A stretch of DNA of 64,000 nt from an uncultured Aquimarina sp. (GTDB taxonomy: Bacteria > Bacteroidota > Bacteroidia > Flavobacteriales > Flavobacteriaceae): the NCBI GenBank assembly GCA_937958985.1, contig CALGLV010000006.1, forward strand, positions 1-64,000, given 5' to 3'. Shown here one piece after another: positions 10,405-20,424 of this stretch. The notes under the pieces were generated by a model. It made no database searches and was not told where the DNA came from. It saw only the letters and a program-made list of their open reading frames with translations. How positions within the stretch are numbered: the stretch's first letter is position 1; the number at the start of each line of letters is the position of its first letter. The position numbers were made by a program, and so were the translations under genes.

Positions 10405-10731
10405 TTAGACCACTTTTGGGGGAGGAATTACAACTTCCGAAATAAAATTTGAATATGAAGTTTTCTTTTTAGGACAAATTTTTGACCGAACAACTATATG
10501 TTTTAACATTAACATTAATTCTGCTTCAGCAACCAAATAATCCTCATTAAAATCTTGCTCTTGCTTTTCTTTACCATCGCTATCAAAATCTATAAAACAA
10601 ACTTTGTGTTTTGAATTTGATATAAAATTTACAGTAACTAATAATGGCTGTATAACCAATACTAAAAAACCAATCATTATTATGATTGATTTTATTAAAA
10701 ACTGATATGTTGTTTTGGCAGCATCCATCAA
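10405..10731 (-). CDS. Small single-TM hypothetical protein in exporter operon
   Basis: 108 aa; hydrophobic segment FLIKSIIIMIGFLVLVIQPLLVTV; 4-bp overlap with the TetR gene supports a real ORF. Confidence 0.6.
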   Translation of the reverse strand: MMDAAKTTYQFLIKSIIIMIGFLVLVIQPLLVTVNFISNSKHKVCFIDFDSDGKEKQEQDFNEDYLVAEAELMLMLKHIVVRSKICPKKKTSYSNFISEVVIPPPKVV

Positions 10732-11396
10732 TTAACTGTTTTGTTAATCATTCCCAAATAAAAACGAAGAATATTGTTTTTCCCTTCTTGATGATCGGTT
10801 AGAGCTGGTAAGTGTTTTGAAAAATAAAGTTGGTGTTGCGCTCCTTCTATAATAGTAGATACTAGCATATGAGGGAACTCAAAATCTGGATTTATTGCTA
10901 AAACAAAATCACTTACTATTTCTACAACACGCTTATACGTTTTATAAAAACCTTTAGCATTTTCCTTATCAACATCTTTAGTGTAATAAGCTTTTGAAGA
11001 TTCTTTAATTATAATTTGGTGAAGTTTTATTTCGTTTATGTACAAAAACGAGTTGTCTTCAGTAACTGTTTCGGTAAGTAACTCAACCGCCTTATTTAAT
11101 TTATCGTGAGGTTTTTTTAAATCGGAAGTTTTATAAACCAATCGGTATTCTATCCAACTCCAATACCAGTTTACTAAATAAACTAACAATGCATGTTTAC
11201 TTTCAAAATACCTGTAAATTGAACTTTCGTTGGAACCTATTTCAACTCCTAATTTTCTAAAAGTAAAACATTCAAAACCCAATTCATCAATCATTTCTAT
11301 ACTTTTAGAAATGATTTTTTGACCTAGTTTCGAGGAATCTGGATTTTTAGCATAAAGCCCTTCGTTGATTTTTATATGTACTTGTATGTCATCCAT
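10728..11396 (-). CDS. TetR/AcrR family transcriptional regulator
   Basis: 222 aa; N-terminal HTH '..IISKSIEMIDELGFECFTFRKLGVEIGSNESSIYRYFESKHALLVYLVNWYW..'. Confidence 0.88.
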   Translation of the reverse strand: MDDIQVHIKINEGLYAKNPDSSKLGQKIISKSIEMIDELGFECFTFRKLGVEIGSNESSIYRYFESKHALLVYLVNWYWSWIEYRLVYKTSDLKKPHDKLNKAVELLTETVTEDNSFLYINEIKLHQIIIKESSKAYYTKDVDKENAKGFYKTYKRVVEIVSDFVLAINPDFEFPHMLVSTIIEGAQHQLYFSKHLPALTDHQEGKNNILRFYLGMINKTVN

Positions 11397-11410
11397 AATT
11401 ACAAGAAGCT

Positions 11411-11435
11411 AAATTAATAGTAATACTATTAATTT
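11411..11435. promoter_or_regulatory. 25-bp perfect inverted repeat, candidate TetR operator
   Basis: AAATTAATAGTA-A-TACTATTAATTT, 14 bp upstream of the tetR start codon; flanked by a second inverted pair ACAAGA (11401-11406) / TCTTGT (11438-11443). Confidence 0.6.
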
Positions 11436-11548
11436 GATCTTGTTTAAGTATATTTTAACAGCACTCAACATTTGTGATATTATTTTACTAGGACTAAAAT
11501 TTAGCTCCTCAAAATCCAATTGTTTTAATATTGTTTAATTAGTTCAAA

Positions 11549-12238
11549 TTAACTCACATTAATATCGAACCAATATCCGATAACTGCTGTTAAACCCATA
11601 GCCGCAGTACCCCAAAAGGTAATTCTTAAAATAGCTTTCCATATGTTAGAGCCTCCTGTTTTTGCTGATATGATTCCTAATATAATTAAAAACAAAAGCG
11701 CAAATATATATTGCACATAAACCATTTGTTCTACAGAAAACACTATAGCCACGAGCACCGGTAACACTCCTCCAAAAACAAACGCAGCTCCCGAAGCAAA
11801 AGCAGCCTGTAATGGATTTGCTTTTGTTATTTCATTTATTCCTAATTCATCTCTGGCATGTGCTTCTAAGGCATTGTGCTCTGTTAATTCTTTGGCTACT
11901 TGCAAAGCTGTATTGGGATGCAACCCTCGTAATTCATAAATTTTCGCAAGTTCTTCAAGCTCATAATCAGGATTTTCTTGCAAGCTTTGTTGTTCTCTTT
12001 GAATATCCGCAGATTCAATATCCGACTGCGAACTTACCGAAACATATTCCCCAGCAGCCATAGAGAGTGCACCCGCAACTAATGCCGCTACTCCTGCTAA
12101 TACAATAGGGTCTTTAAACTCACTAGCCGCTGCTACTCCTATAATCACACTAGCTGTAGATAAAATCCCATCATTAGCTCCCAATACCGCAGCTCTTAAC
12201 CAATTACTTCTGTTTACGTAGTGCTCTTCAGGCTTCAT
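11549..12238 (-). CDS. VIT1/CCC1 family transporter (iron/manganese)
   Basis: 229 aa; 'NWLRAAVLGANDGILSTASVIIGVAAA', 'AGALSMAAGEYVSVSSQSDIE'. Confidence 0.88.
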   Translation of the reverse strand: MKPEEHYVNRSNWLRAAVLGANDGILSTASVIIGVAAASEFKDPIVLAGVAALVAGALSMAAGEYVSVSSQSDIESADIQREQQSLQENPDYELEELAKIYELRGLHPNTALQVAKELTEHNALEAHARDELGINEITKANPLQAAFASGAAFVFGGVLPVLVAIVFSVEQMVYVQYIFALLFLIILGIISAKTGGSNIWKAILRITFWGTAAMGLTAVIGYWFDINVS

Positions 12239-12344
12239 TTAATGTTAAATTTGATTTATAATATTACTATAAATATTTTAAACTTGATTAGATTTCTTAA
12301 ATTTAAATACCAACTTAGCCTACAATTCAATATATAAATTAGCA

Positions 12345-13025
12345 ATGAAACGTTTAGTTATTTTATCGGGTGCTGGAATGAGTGCAGAGAGCGGCATCAA
12401 TACTTTTAGGGATGCCGATGGCTTATGGGAAGGACACGATGTAATGGAAGTAGCTACATTAACTGGTTTTGAAAAGAACCCTAAACTGGTGTATGAATTT
12501 TACAATCAAAGAAGGCGTCAACTAAAAGATGTTGTACCGAATAAAGGCCATCTTATTTTAGCTGAGTTGGAAAAAAAATACAAGGTATCCATTATAACTC
12601 AAAATGTTGATGACCTACACGAGCGTGCCGGAAGCACAGCAGTACTTCATTTACATGGAGAATTAAAAAAAGCCCGCAGCACCGCCGATGAGAATTATGT
12701 TGTTCCTTGGAATGAAGATTTAGACCATTTGAATTACGACCCCAAAGGTTATCCTTTGCGACCTCATATCGTATGGTTCGGTGAAGAAGTACCTTTGTTG
12801 GATACTGCTATTTCAATTATAAGCGCTGCCGATATTGTTGTAATAATTGGCACTTCATTACAAGTATACCCTGCTGCTAGTCTATTTCAATTTGCGCCAA
12901 ATAACGCAGCCATTTTTTACATTGACCCTAAACCTGCCGAATCGATACCTGCCTCAGTTAAACTAATTAAAAAAGGAGCAAGTAAAGGTTTGTGCTCTTT
13001 AAAAGAAGCCCTAAAAAGTCTTTAG
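12345..13025 (+). CDS. cobB: Sir2 family NAD-dependent protein deacylase
   Basis: 226 aa; GAGMSAESGINTFR, TQNVDDLHERAG, LHGE, VWFGE, IGTSLQVYPA. Confidence 0.88.
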   Translation: MKRLVILSGAGMSAESGINTFRDADGLWEGHDVMEVATLTGFEKNPKLVYEFYNQRRRQLKDVVPNKGHLILAELEKKYKVSIITQNVDDLHERAGSTAVLHLHGELKKARSTADENYVVPWNEDLDHLNYDPKGYPLRPHIVWFGEEVPLLDTAISIISAADIVVIIGTSLQVYPAASLFQFAPNNAAIFYIDPKPAESIPASVKLIKKGASKGLCSLKEALKSL

Positions 13026-13061
13026 AATTCCCTAACTTCGCGTTTCTATTTTCATAAGATT

Positions 13062-14138
13062 ATGCTAGATAAATTAAATATCGTAAAACAACGTTTTGAT
13101 GAAATTACCGATCTGATTATCCAACCAGATATCATTTCTGATCAAAAGCGCTATGTTAAGATAAATAAAGAATATAAAGACCTAAAAGCCATAATGGATA
13201 TACGCGATACGTATATTCAAATAACAAACAACCTTACTGAAGCTCAAGAAATTATTGCCGATGGTAGTGATGCCGAAATGGTTGAAATGGCAAAAATGGA
13301 GCTAGACGAGGCAAAACAAGCATTGCCTGAAATGGAGGAAAAAATTCGCCATATGCTCGTGCCAAAAGATCCCGAAGATGCTAAAAACTGTGTAGTCGAA
13401 ATTAGAGCAGGTGCTGGTGGTGATGAGGCTAGTATTTTTGCTGGTGACTTATTCCGTATGTACGAAAAATACTGTAGTAGTAAAGGTTGGTCTACAAGTG
13501 TGGTAAACATTAGTGAAGGTACTAGTGGTGGGTTTAAAGAAATCATTTTTGAAGTTAACGGAGAAGATGTTTACGGTACGCTAAAATTTGAAGCTGGTGT
13601 ACACCGTGTACAACGTGTTCCTCAAACAGAAACTCAAGGCCGCGTACACACAAGTGCTGCTACCGTAATGGTGTTGCCAGAAGCTGAGGAGTTTGATGTT
13701 CAGTTAGACATGACCGAAGTACGTATTGAACGAACTACCTCAACCGGTCCTGGTGGGCAATCTGTAAACACAACGTATTCTGCCATAAAATTACACCATG
13801 AGCCTACGGGAATGATTGTAAGTTGTCAAGATCAAAAATCGTCACACAAAAACTTAGAAAAAGCTTTAAAAGTATTACGTTCTCGTTTATACGAAATAGA
13901 ACTTGCCAAAAAAATGGAGGCAGATTCTGCTAAACGTAAAAGTATGGTAAGTAGTGGTGACCGTTCTGCTAAAATTAGAACTTATAACTACCCACAAGGT
14001 CGTGTTACTGACCACAGAATTGGATTAACACTTTATGATTTACAGAATATTATTAATGGTGATATTCAACGAATTTTAGAGGAATTAATACTTGTTGAAA
14101 ATACCGAAAAACTGAAAGAAAATAATGATATATTTTAG
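13062..14138 (+). CDS. prfA: Peptide chain release factor 1
   Basis: 358 aa; '[22 protein letters not shown]' GGQ motif, [20 protein letters not shown]-like segment. Confidence 0.95.
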   Translation: MLDKLNIVKQRFDEITDLIIQPDIISDQKRYVKINKEYKDLKAIMDIRDTYIQITNNLTEAQEIIADGSDAEMVEMAKMELDEAKQALPEMEEKIRHMLVPKDPEDAKNCVVEIRAGAGGDEASIFAGDLFRMYEKYCSSKGWSTSVVNISEGTSGGFKEIIFEVNGEDVYGTLKFEAGVHRVQRVPQTETQGRVHTSAATVMVLPEAEEFDVQLDMTEVRIERTTSTGPGGQSVNTTYSAIKLHHEPTGMIVSCQDQKSSHKNLEKALKVLRSRLYEIELAKKMEADSAKRKSMVSSGDRSAKIRTYNYPQGRVTDHRIGLTLYDLQNIINGDIQRILEELILVENTEKLKENNDIF

Positions 14139-14160
14139 AGCATAAAACACATCCTTATTT

Positions 14161-14208
14161 AAAAAATCAAAAACCGATAAAATATATTTTATCGGTTTTT
14201 GATTTTTT
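14161..14208. terminator. Bidirectional intrinsic terminator between convergent genes
   Basis: Perfect 48-bp palindrome AAAAAATCAAAAACCGATAAAATA/TATTTTATCGGTTTTTGATTTTTT with A-tract and T-tract. Confidence 0.85.
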
Positions 14209-17200
14209 AATTTCTTTTATAAAGCTTCAACTCACCATTATTAACTCCTACCAAAACTCCTAGTTCTTTTAGATTCCTTAATTTTATTGGTAAAATACTT
14301 TTTACATTTTCTGGTATAAACAAACCACTTTCTTTCCTCGAAAAAGGAACAAAGCCTCCTTTACCATCACCTTTCATTACTAAACCAATCGAAGCATCAG
14401 ATCGGGTGGTTTCTACCTCAACATTAAAACGATTTCCTCCTAATAAAATATCTTTGTGAGTATCCCCATTAAAATCTGCTAAAAGTATTCCATTTACTGT
14501 TGAAAACTGAGCCTCAACAGGAAGTGTATTGACCTTAAAAACACCCTCAGTATTTATTAAAACTACACTTGAAAAAAGCGACGCCTTGTATTTAGTTGAT
14601 TTGCTTTGATCTTGACCAATAATATCCAATAAATCGGCATTTGCAAACTCATTATAAGTCTTAAATTTTTTAGCCAATCCAGGAAGCTGTTGTGTGGAGC
14701 ATTCTTTACCCCTTATAGGTACTATTTTACCTTGTAATCTTTTAGCTAGAAACACATCTTGAGTTCCATTTTTGTCGTAGTCGTCCGCATATATATAAAA
14801 TGGTTTTTCTTGACTTGCTTTAAACTTATAATTTAATCCGAGGTTACCAACTACTAAATCCATATCACCATCGGCGTCAATATCATCTGCAACAACAGTA
14901 TTCCACCATCCATGAGTATCCCCCAACCCAACTTCATCCGTAATTTCCAAATACTTATTAACTGCCCATTTAAACACCCTTATTTGCATCCACTCACCTA
15001 CAATAATTAGCTCCTCTAAATTGTCGTCATCAATATTTACTTTTACAGCTGAAGCAACCATACCTAAATTCACAAATGAACTTGCTACTTTTGAAGTTAC
15101 ATCAACATAATTACCCTTAACATTTTCTAACAAATAACTTTTCGGTGCTTTTGGGTATTCTCTTGGAACATGCCTCCCACCAACAAAAAGATCTAAATCT
15201 CCATCATTATCAAAATCCAAAGGCACCACACATGATCCACTAGAAGTAATCGAAGGTATTTCATCGCTTTTAACAAACTTTCCTTTGTCATTAAGGTAAA
15301 GTCTATCCTGATAATAAACACTTCCTCGCTCCCATTCATTTCCGCCGCTTACCACATATAAATCCAAATCTTTATCTCCATCAACATCTAAAAATTGGGC
15401 CGCTACATCCTCATACCCAATATCAACATCAAACACCTTTTGATTACTATCATTAAATATTCCTTGTGCATTTTGCATCATTAATCTGCCTTTAAAACCT
15501 TTTGATCCTCCGATATAAAAATCCTCTAAACCATCGTTATTAAAATCCCCTATTGTTAAAGCAGGCCCCAAAGTCGACAACTTGTGCGGCAATAGTATTT
15601 GATGCTTATAGTCATCACAACTATTTTCAGTATGAGTTATTTTTCCATTAAAAGCAGCTGTAGATATATCTGCCAACAATGGCGTTTTCTCTAATTTTAT
15701 AACCTTGTTCTTAGTTGACTCTTTGTAATCAATTTTCAATGTTTGATTAACGTTAATTTCATAAAGTCTATTAACCTTCCCATCCAACCATTTCACCTCA
15801 ATAGAATCAATTTTTTTGAGTTTCTCTAGCCCAAAATGCATCATCGGCTCAACGGATGACAAGTACCCTCTTACTGTTTTAAAATCTTTATATTGAATAC
15901 TATCGGTATGATACAGGGTTACCTTTGCTCCCAAACCATTACCATTTTTAACTGGGCCTTTCAATTTAATTTTCAGAAAATTATTCTTTGATATTTTTTC
16001 TGTATTGTTTTGATAAATAAACGCTTCATCGTCAATATTATTTACCACTAAATCTAAATCACCATCGTTATCAAAATCGGCATATGCTGCACCATTTGAA
16101 AAGCTTGGCGTACCTAAACCCCATTGCCGACTCTTATTTTCAAATTGAAGCGAGCCTTGGTTACGATACATGTAATTCGACAATTTATTAGAAGGAAAGA
16201 AACCAACAATTTCCTTAACTATTTGATTTTTAGGTTTGTTTTTATGCAATCCTTTTTCACTGTATTCCAAGTATTTTTTATTAGCATCTTTATTCCAAAT
16301 ATCTCTTTTAAAACCATTAGTTACATAAATATCATTTTTGCCATCGTTATCAAAATCTGCTGCTAAACAGGCCCAACTCCAATCTGTTTTTGCTATCCCT
16401 GCTAGTTGAGAAACTTCACTAAAAAAATTACCTCCTCTATTTAACTGTAATGAATTATGCATGTATTGATTATGAAAACCTTTATCAATTAATGTTTCAT
16501 ACTGTTTTAAATTCATGGAGGCCATATTCGTTTTCGACCTCACATAGTCTTCAGGAGACATTTCCAAACTAACGATATCCTCTAATCCATCATTATTAAA
16601 ATCTGCTACATCAACACCCATACTCGAAAACGAAACATGCTTAGTAGCTTCCTTTATTTTTTGCTCGAAAAAACCATTACCGTCATTAGAATATAAATAG
16701 TCATGCTCAAAATAATCATTAGCCACATAAACATCTGTAGCTCCATTGTTATCAACATCAGAAGTAACGATTCCCAAACCATTGGCAAAATTATCTGTAA
16801 TCCCTGTAGTTTTGGAAACTTCCTCAAATTTACCTAAGTTATTTATGTATAGCTTATCACTAAATTCTTCCTTGTTTTTTTGCTTTAAATCGAGATAATA
16901 AGATAATGGCATAAAAAACTCTTTAGGCCTATTTACCAAATACATATCTAAATCGTTATCGTTATCTGCATCAAAAAAAGAGGCCATCATAGAAAAGCCT
17001 GAATCGTTTAAGCCATATGCTTTTGATTGCTCTTTAAAAGTAGCATCCCCTTGATTAATATATAACAAATTTTCTCTTTGTGTCGGCTTATCTACCCATC
17101 CTCCTTTACATATATAAATATCAAGCAAACCATCATTATTAACATCGACCATAGTAACTCCATTATGCCATGAGCTATTGTATTTAAGACCTGAAGTTGA

Positions 17201-17503
17201 AGTAATATCTTTAAATTTAAAATCTCCTAAGTTCAAGTATAATTTATCCTGAACTTGGTTTCCTGTAAAGTATATATCCGGTAATCCGTCGTTATTAATA
17301 TCGCCAACCGCAACCCCTCCGCCGTTATAAGCATAGTTATATGCCTGAAAAAAATTAGTTAAGCTTTCCTCTATTAAATTATTAAACGTGACCCCTGTAT
17401 ACTCAGAATTTAGCTCACTAAACTGAGTAAGCTTCGTCTCTTTTATTTTTTTACCTGTTTTAGAACAACCTAATAACAGAAATATTAAGAAATATTTATA
17501 CAT
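14207..17503 (-). CDS. FG-GAP/VCBS repeat lipoprotein with ASPIC/UnbV-type domain
   Basis: 1098 aa; lipobox LLLGCSKT; many 'DFNNDGLEDFYIGG/DVDNNGATDVYVAND' repeats; 'FKTVRGYLSSVEPMMHFGLEKLKKIDSIEVKWLDGK'. Confidence 0.85.
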   Translation of the reverse strand: MYKYFLIFLLLGCSKTGKKIKETKLTQFSELNSEYTGVTFNNLIEESLTNFFQAYNYAYNGGGVAVGDINNDGLPDIYFTGNQVQDKLYLNLGDFKFKDITSTSGLKYNSSWHNGVTMVDVNNDGLLDIYICKGGWVDKPTQRENLLYINQGDATFKEQSKAYGLNDSGFSMMASFFDADNDNDLDMYLVNRPKEFFMPLSYYLDLKQKNKEEFSDKLYINNLGKFEEVSKTTGITDNFANGLGIVTSDVDNNGATDVYVANDYFEHDYLYSNDGNGFFEQKIKEATKHVSFSSMGVDVADFNNDGLEDIVSLEMSPEDYVRSKTNMASMNLKQYETLIDKGFHNQYMHNSLQLNRGGNFFSEVSQLAGIAKTDWSWACLAADFDNDGKNDIYVTNGFKRDIWNKDANKKYLEYSEKGLHKNKPKNQIVKEIVGFFPSNKLSNYMYRNQGSLQFENKSRQWGLGTPSFSNGAAYADFDNDGDLDLVVNNIDDEAFIYQNNTEKISKNNFLKIKLKGPVKNGNGLGAKVTLYHTDSIQYKDFKTVRGYLSSVEPMMHFGLEKLKKIDSIEVKWLDGKVNRLYEINVNQTLKIDYKESTKNKVIKLEKTPLLADISTAAFNGKITHTENSCDDYKHQILLPHKLSTLGPALTIGDFNNDGLEDFYIGGSKGFKGRLMMQNAQGIFNDSNQKVFDVDIGYEDVAAQFLDVDGDKDLDLYVVSGGNEWERGSVYYQDRLYLNDKGKFVKSDEIPSITSSGSCVVPLDFDNDGDLDLFVGGRHVPREYPKAPKSYLLENVKGNYVDVTSKVASSFVNLGMVASAVKVNIDDDNLEELIIVGEWMQIRVFKWAVNKYLEITDEVGLGDTHGWWNTVVADDIDADGDMDLVVGNLGLNYKFKASQEKPFYIYADDYDKNGTQDVFLAKRLQGKIVPIRGKECSTQQLPGLAKKFKTYNEFANADLLDIIGQDQSKSTKYKASLFSSVVLINTEGVFKVNTLPVEAQFSTVNGILLADFNGDTHKDILLGGNRFNVEVETTRSDASIGLVMKGDGKGGFVPFSRKESGLFIPENVKSILPIKLRNLKELGVLVGVNNGELKLYKRN

Positions 17504-17729
17504 AATGAAGGGTTATAAAACTATGTGTATTGAATAAATAAATCGGTAGATTTTAATTAAATATATAGAAACACACTTTTTAATGAAAGAATAAGATACT
17601 ATTTAAAAGGCAAAAAAGGAAGCATAAAATGCCCCCTTTTCTGTTTGGTACCTTACTTAAAAAATCAAAAAAAGCAAGATTCCCTCTGTTTAGCTAACTA
17701 ACTAAACTACTATAAACAACAACAATATA

Positions 17730-19169
17730 TTATTCTGCTACCGACCATACTCCATAACTATTTGGAGGGATTGGTAGTGTTACTCTACCCTCTGAATTTG
17801 TAATTGGCTCTAACTGCACATTACGAGTGTAATCAAATAAAATAGCATTATCCCAATTAGTATCGACAACTATATTTTTAACCTCGTCTGAAATGTTGAT
17901 TGTGTGAATTAAACCTGGATTATTATCAGACCCTTCTCTTCGCATTGCATACAAATCCTTTGAACTAAATAACACAGTAACTTCTCCTGAAGCAATTGAA
18001 TTGTGAATTGCCATCAGTCTTTGTAAATCTTTTCGAAAATCAAGGTTTAGATAATCACTTATAAAAATTGTAGGCTTTCCATCGTGAGCCAGTATATAAG
18101 AATAAGCAATCATCTTTTTTTCAGGACTAATGAATCCATCTTCCCCTACTTCATCTCGGCCATCTGTATCGTGATTAGCTGTAAACGTGAATGCTAACTC
18201 AGGGTTTGTTTTTCTTAACATATCACGATCATTATTTGCTAAAATTCTTAGGTCATTATTTCTATCTAAAGCTTCATCTAATTTAAAAAAACAAGCAAAA
18301 TCAAAAGCAGACGATTCTGCATCAGCTGTCCACCTTCTTAATACATCCGCATTGCCATCAAAATTCTCACCTATAGATGTTCCACCAACCTCAGCGTTCC
18401 ATGCTTTTATCCATTCAGTACTGAATCCTTTTACGAAATCAAAACGCCAACCATCAAAACCTATACTTTTATAATATTTAGCTACAGAATTATCATTTTT
18501 CCAAAGCCAATTTTGAACATTAGGTTTACTATGATTCAAATCTGCAAAACCCCCAAACCTTCCTTCATCTTCATTTCCTTCACTATCAGGATAAAAATCA
18601 TCGAAAGTTCTTGGAAAAAAACCTGACGGTGACATATAATTAGTAAAAGTGTCTGTACCAGTGTTTGGATTAACTTCTAACTGTCCTCCCGAATTATGGT
18701 TTAAAACGATATCTGCTATCACCTCTAAATCATTGCTATGAGCCTCGTCAATTAGAGCAACTAATTCATCCTTAGTTCCAAACCTAGTTCTAATAGATCC
18801 ATGTTGATCAAATTCCCCTAAATCGAAATAATCGCAAGGGTCATAACCCATAGAAAAACCTCCTGACTGACCTTTCCCTGGAGGGGCAAGCCAAATACGA
18901 TTAACACCATTATCAGCCCAATTTTTTAGCATTGGTGTTACTGTATTATACCATTCTCCTACTGGCTCCACATCCCAATAAAAAGCTTGCATTAACACCC
19001 CATCACTTGTCTCACTGTTAATCTGAGATAAGTCCAATCCAGAAGTAGTTCTGACTGGTTTAGGATCTTGAGGAGTATTAAATACATTACTTTCATCATC
19101 ACTACAAGAAACAAAAGCAAGGCTAACTCCAATGAGGCTACTAAGAAGATTTATTTTATTTATTTTCAT
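17730..19169 (-). CDS. Alpha-amylase family (GH13) lipoprotein, SusG-like
   Basis: 479 aa; SCSDD lipobox; catalytic regions GWRFDFVKGF, SIGENFDG, TANHDTDG. Confidence 0.88.
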   Translation of the reverse strand: MKINKINLLSSLIGVSLAFVSCSDDESNVFNTPQDPKPVRTTSGLDLSQINSETSDGVLMQAFYWDVEPVGEWYNTVTPMLKNWADNGVNRIWLAPPGKGQSGGFSMGYDPCDYFDLGEFDQHGSIRTRFGTKDELVALIDEAHSNDLEVIADIVLNHNSGGQLEVNPNTGTDTFTNYMSPSGFFPRTFDDFYPDSEGNEDEGRFGGFADLNHSKPNVQNWLWKNDNSVAKYYKSIGFDGWRFDFVKGFSTEWIKAWNAEVGGTSIGENFDGNADVLRRWTADAESSAFDFACFFKLDEALDRNNDLRILANNDRDMLRKTNPELAFTFTANHDTDGRDEVGEDGFISPEKKMIAYSYILAHDGKPTIFISDYLNLDFRKDLQRLMAIHNSIASGEVTVLFSSKDLYAMRREGSDNNPGLIHTINISDEVKNIVVDTNWDNAILFDYTRNVQLEPITNSEGRVTLPIPPNSYGVWSVAE

Positions 19170-19186
19170 ATGCTTTCTTTTTTTTT

Positions 19187-19222
19187 AAAACTTAGATGAA
19201 AATAAATTTTCACCTAAGTTTT
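19187..19222. other. Intergenic stem-loop between susE and the GH13 gene
   Basis: AAAACTTAGaTGAAAAT..TTTTCAcCTAAGTTTT, one mismatch pair; no clear U-tract on the minus strand beyond the stem. Confidence 0.5.
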
Positions 19223-19273
19223 ATTACTTTAAAAGTTAAATCTTGCTAACTAAAAGCTCAATTTAAAGATATT

Positions 19274-20401
19274 TTATAGCCCAGAAACAGTAGTCGAACC
19301 TCTTAATCCAATAGAAAGTACTATATCAAAGTTACCCCCTGTAATTTGGAAATTATCATCACCTGTATCTTTAGCTGTAGAATCATCAGCTGTTCCCACA
19401 TTGAAATCCCAGTCTCCACCTCCAAGGGCTTGACCTGTGTTAGAACTTCTAAACTTCAGTTGTCCGTCCACTAAATTTTGATTCAGCTCAAAACTATTAT
19501 CTTCAAAATTGTAGTTTAAAGAAGTTTCTCCATCCCAACCTAATGGTGTAGAGTCTCCAATGATACCCCAATCCATTTGAACTAATTCAAAAGTTAACGC
19601 GTCTATATCAACTCTTACATAATAGAACCCTTCAACACCAGCTCTAATATCAGAACTTCCTCCATCATTTGTAATTTGTCCATTATTTTCACCCGCAGTT
19701 TCTAAACCGTAGTTGCCTTCTAAATCTGCCCAAGGAGCTGCGGCACTAATAAATTTAATTCCATCTTCAGCACCTATTTTAACGTAAGCTTCAAATAACT
19801 GAGTAGTACCGTCACCAATATAAGCCATCGGTAAAGCTTCTTCAGGTGTCCAAGCGTTTACGCCATAATATGCTTGTACTGCTCCTACCAAAAATAATTG
19901 TGGCTGCCCCTCAACTGGCGGAGGTAATACTTCAACTCCTGAATCAAAAGGAATAACTGATAGCGTAACATCCTGAGCACTAACTTTAGTATTTGTCCTA
20001 GCCCCTAAGAAAGCTAAAACACGTAAATTTAATTGCGCTTCCATGTCCGGTTCTAAACCTAATAAAAGAGCTGTGTTGTTTAACGTTTCTCCCGTAATTT
20101 CCGAAAACACTTTAGATGTTTCTGCAATTACCTCATATTCGCTATCACTTGCTCCTGGCAAACCTGCTTGAACCTCATAAAAAACTGGTGTAGGGACTTC
20201 TCCGAAATTAGCTTTTTCCCAAATTAAAGTATAAGCAGTAGCTCCTAAATTTTCACCATCAATAGCTATTAACGCATCTTCACTAGCTATTACGGGCTCG
20301 GTTACTAAGTTTGACACAAAATCTATATTATCATCTTCTTGACAAGAAAATGCAACTGTAGCTAATATCGCAATTGCGATGTATTTAAATAAATGTTTCA
20401 T
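19274..20401 (-). CDS. susE: SusE-like outer membrane starch-binding lipoprotein
   Basis: 375 aa; lipobox VAFSCQED; SusE-type N-terminus; directly downstream of SusD. Confidence 0.8.
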   Translation of the reverse strand: MKHLFKYIAIAILATVAFSCQEDDNIDFVSNLVTEPVIASEDALIAIDGENLGATAYTLIWEKANFGEVPTPVFYEVQAGLPGASDSEYEVIAETSKVFSEITGETLNNTALLLGLEPDMEAQLNLRVLAFLGARTNTKVSAQDVTLSVIPFDSGVEVLPPPVEGQPQLFLVGAVQAYYGVNAWTPEEALPMAYIGDGTTQLFEAYVKIGAEDGIKFISAAAPWADLEGNYGLETAGENNGQITNDGGSSDIRAGVEGFYYVRVDIDALTFELVQMDWGIIGDSTPLGWDGETSLNYNFEDNSFELNQNLVDGQLKFRSSNTGQALGGGDWDFNVGTADDSTAKDTGDDNFQITGGNFDIVLSIGLRGSTTVSGL

Positions 20402-20424
20402 TTGTATATTTTTTATATTAATTA

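Noticed and set aside
13244-13546. Minus-strand 100-aa ORF inside prfA (and similar internal antisense ORFs, e.g. 11812-12063, 18187-18474, 31001-31243, 52112-52417, 60563-60865)
   Set aside because: They are opposite strongly conserved coding genes, with no independent promoter or recognisable domain; ordinary antisense noise.
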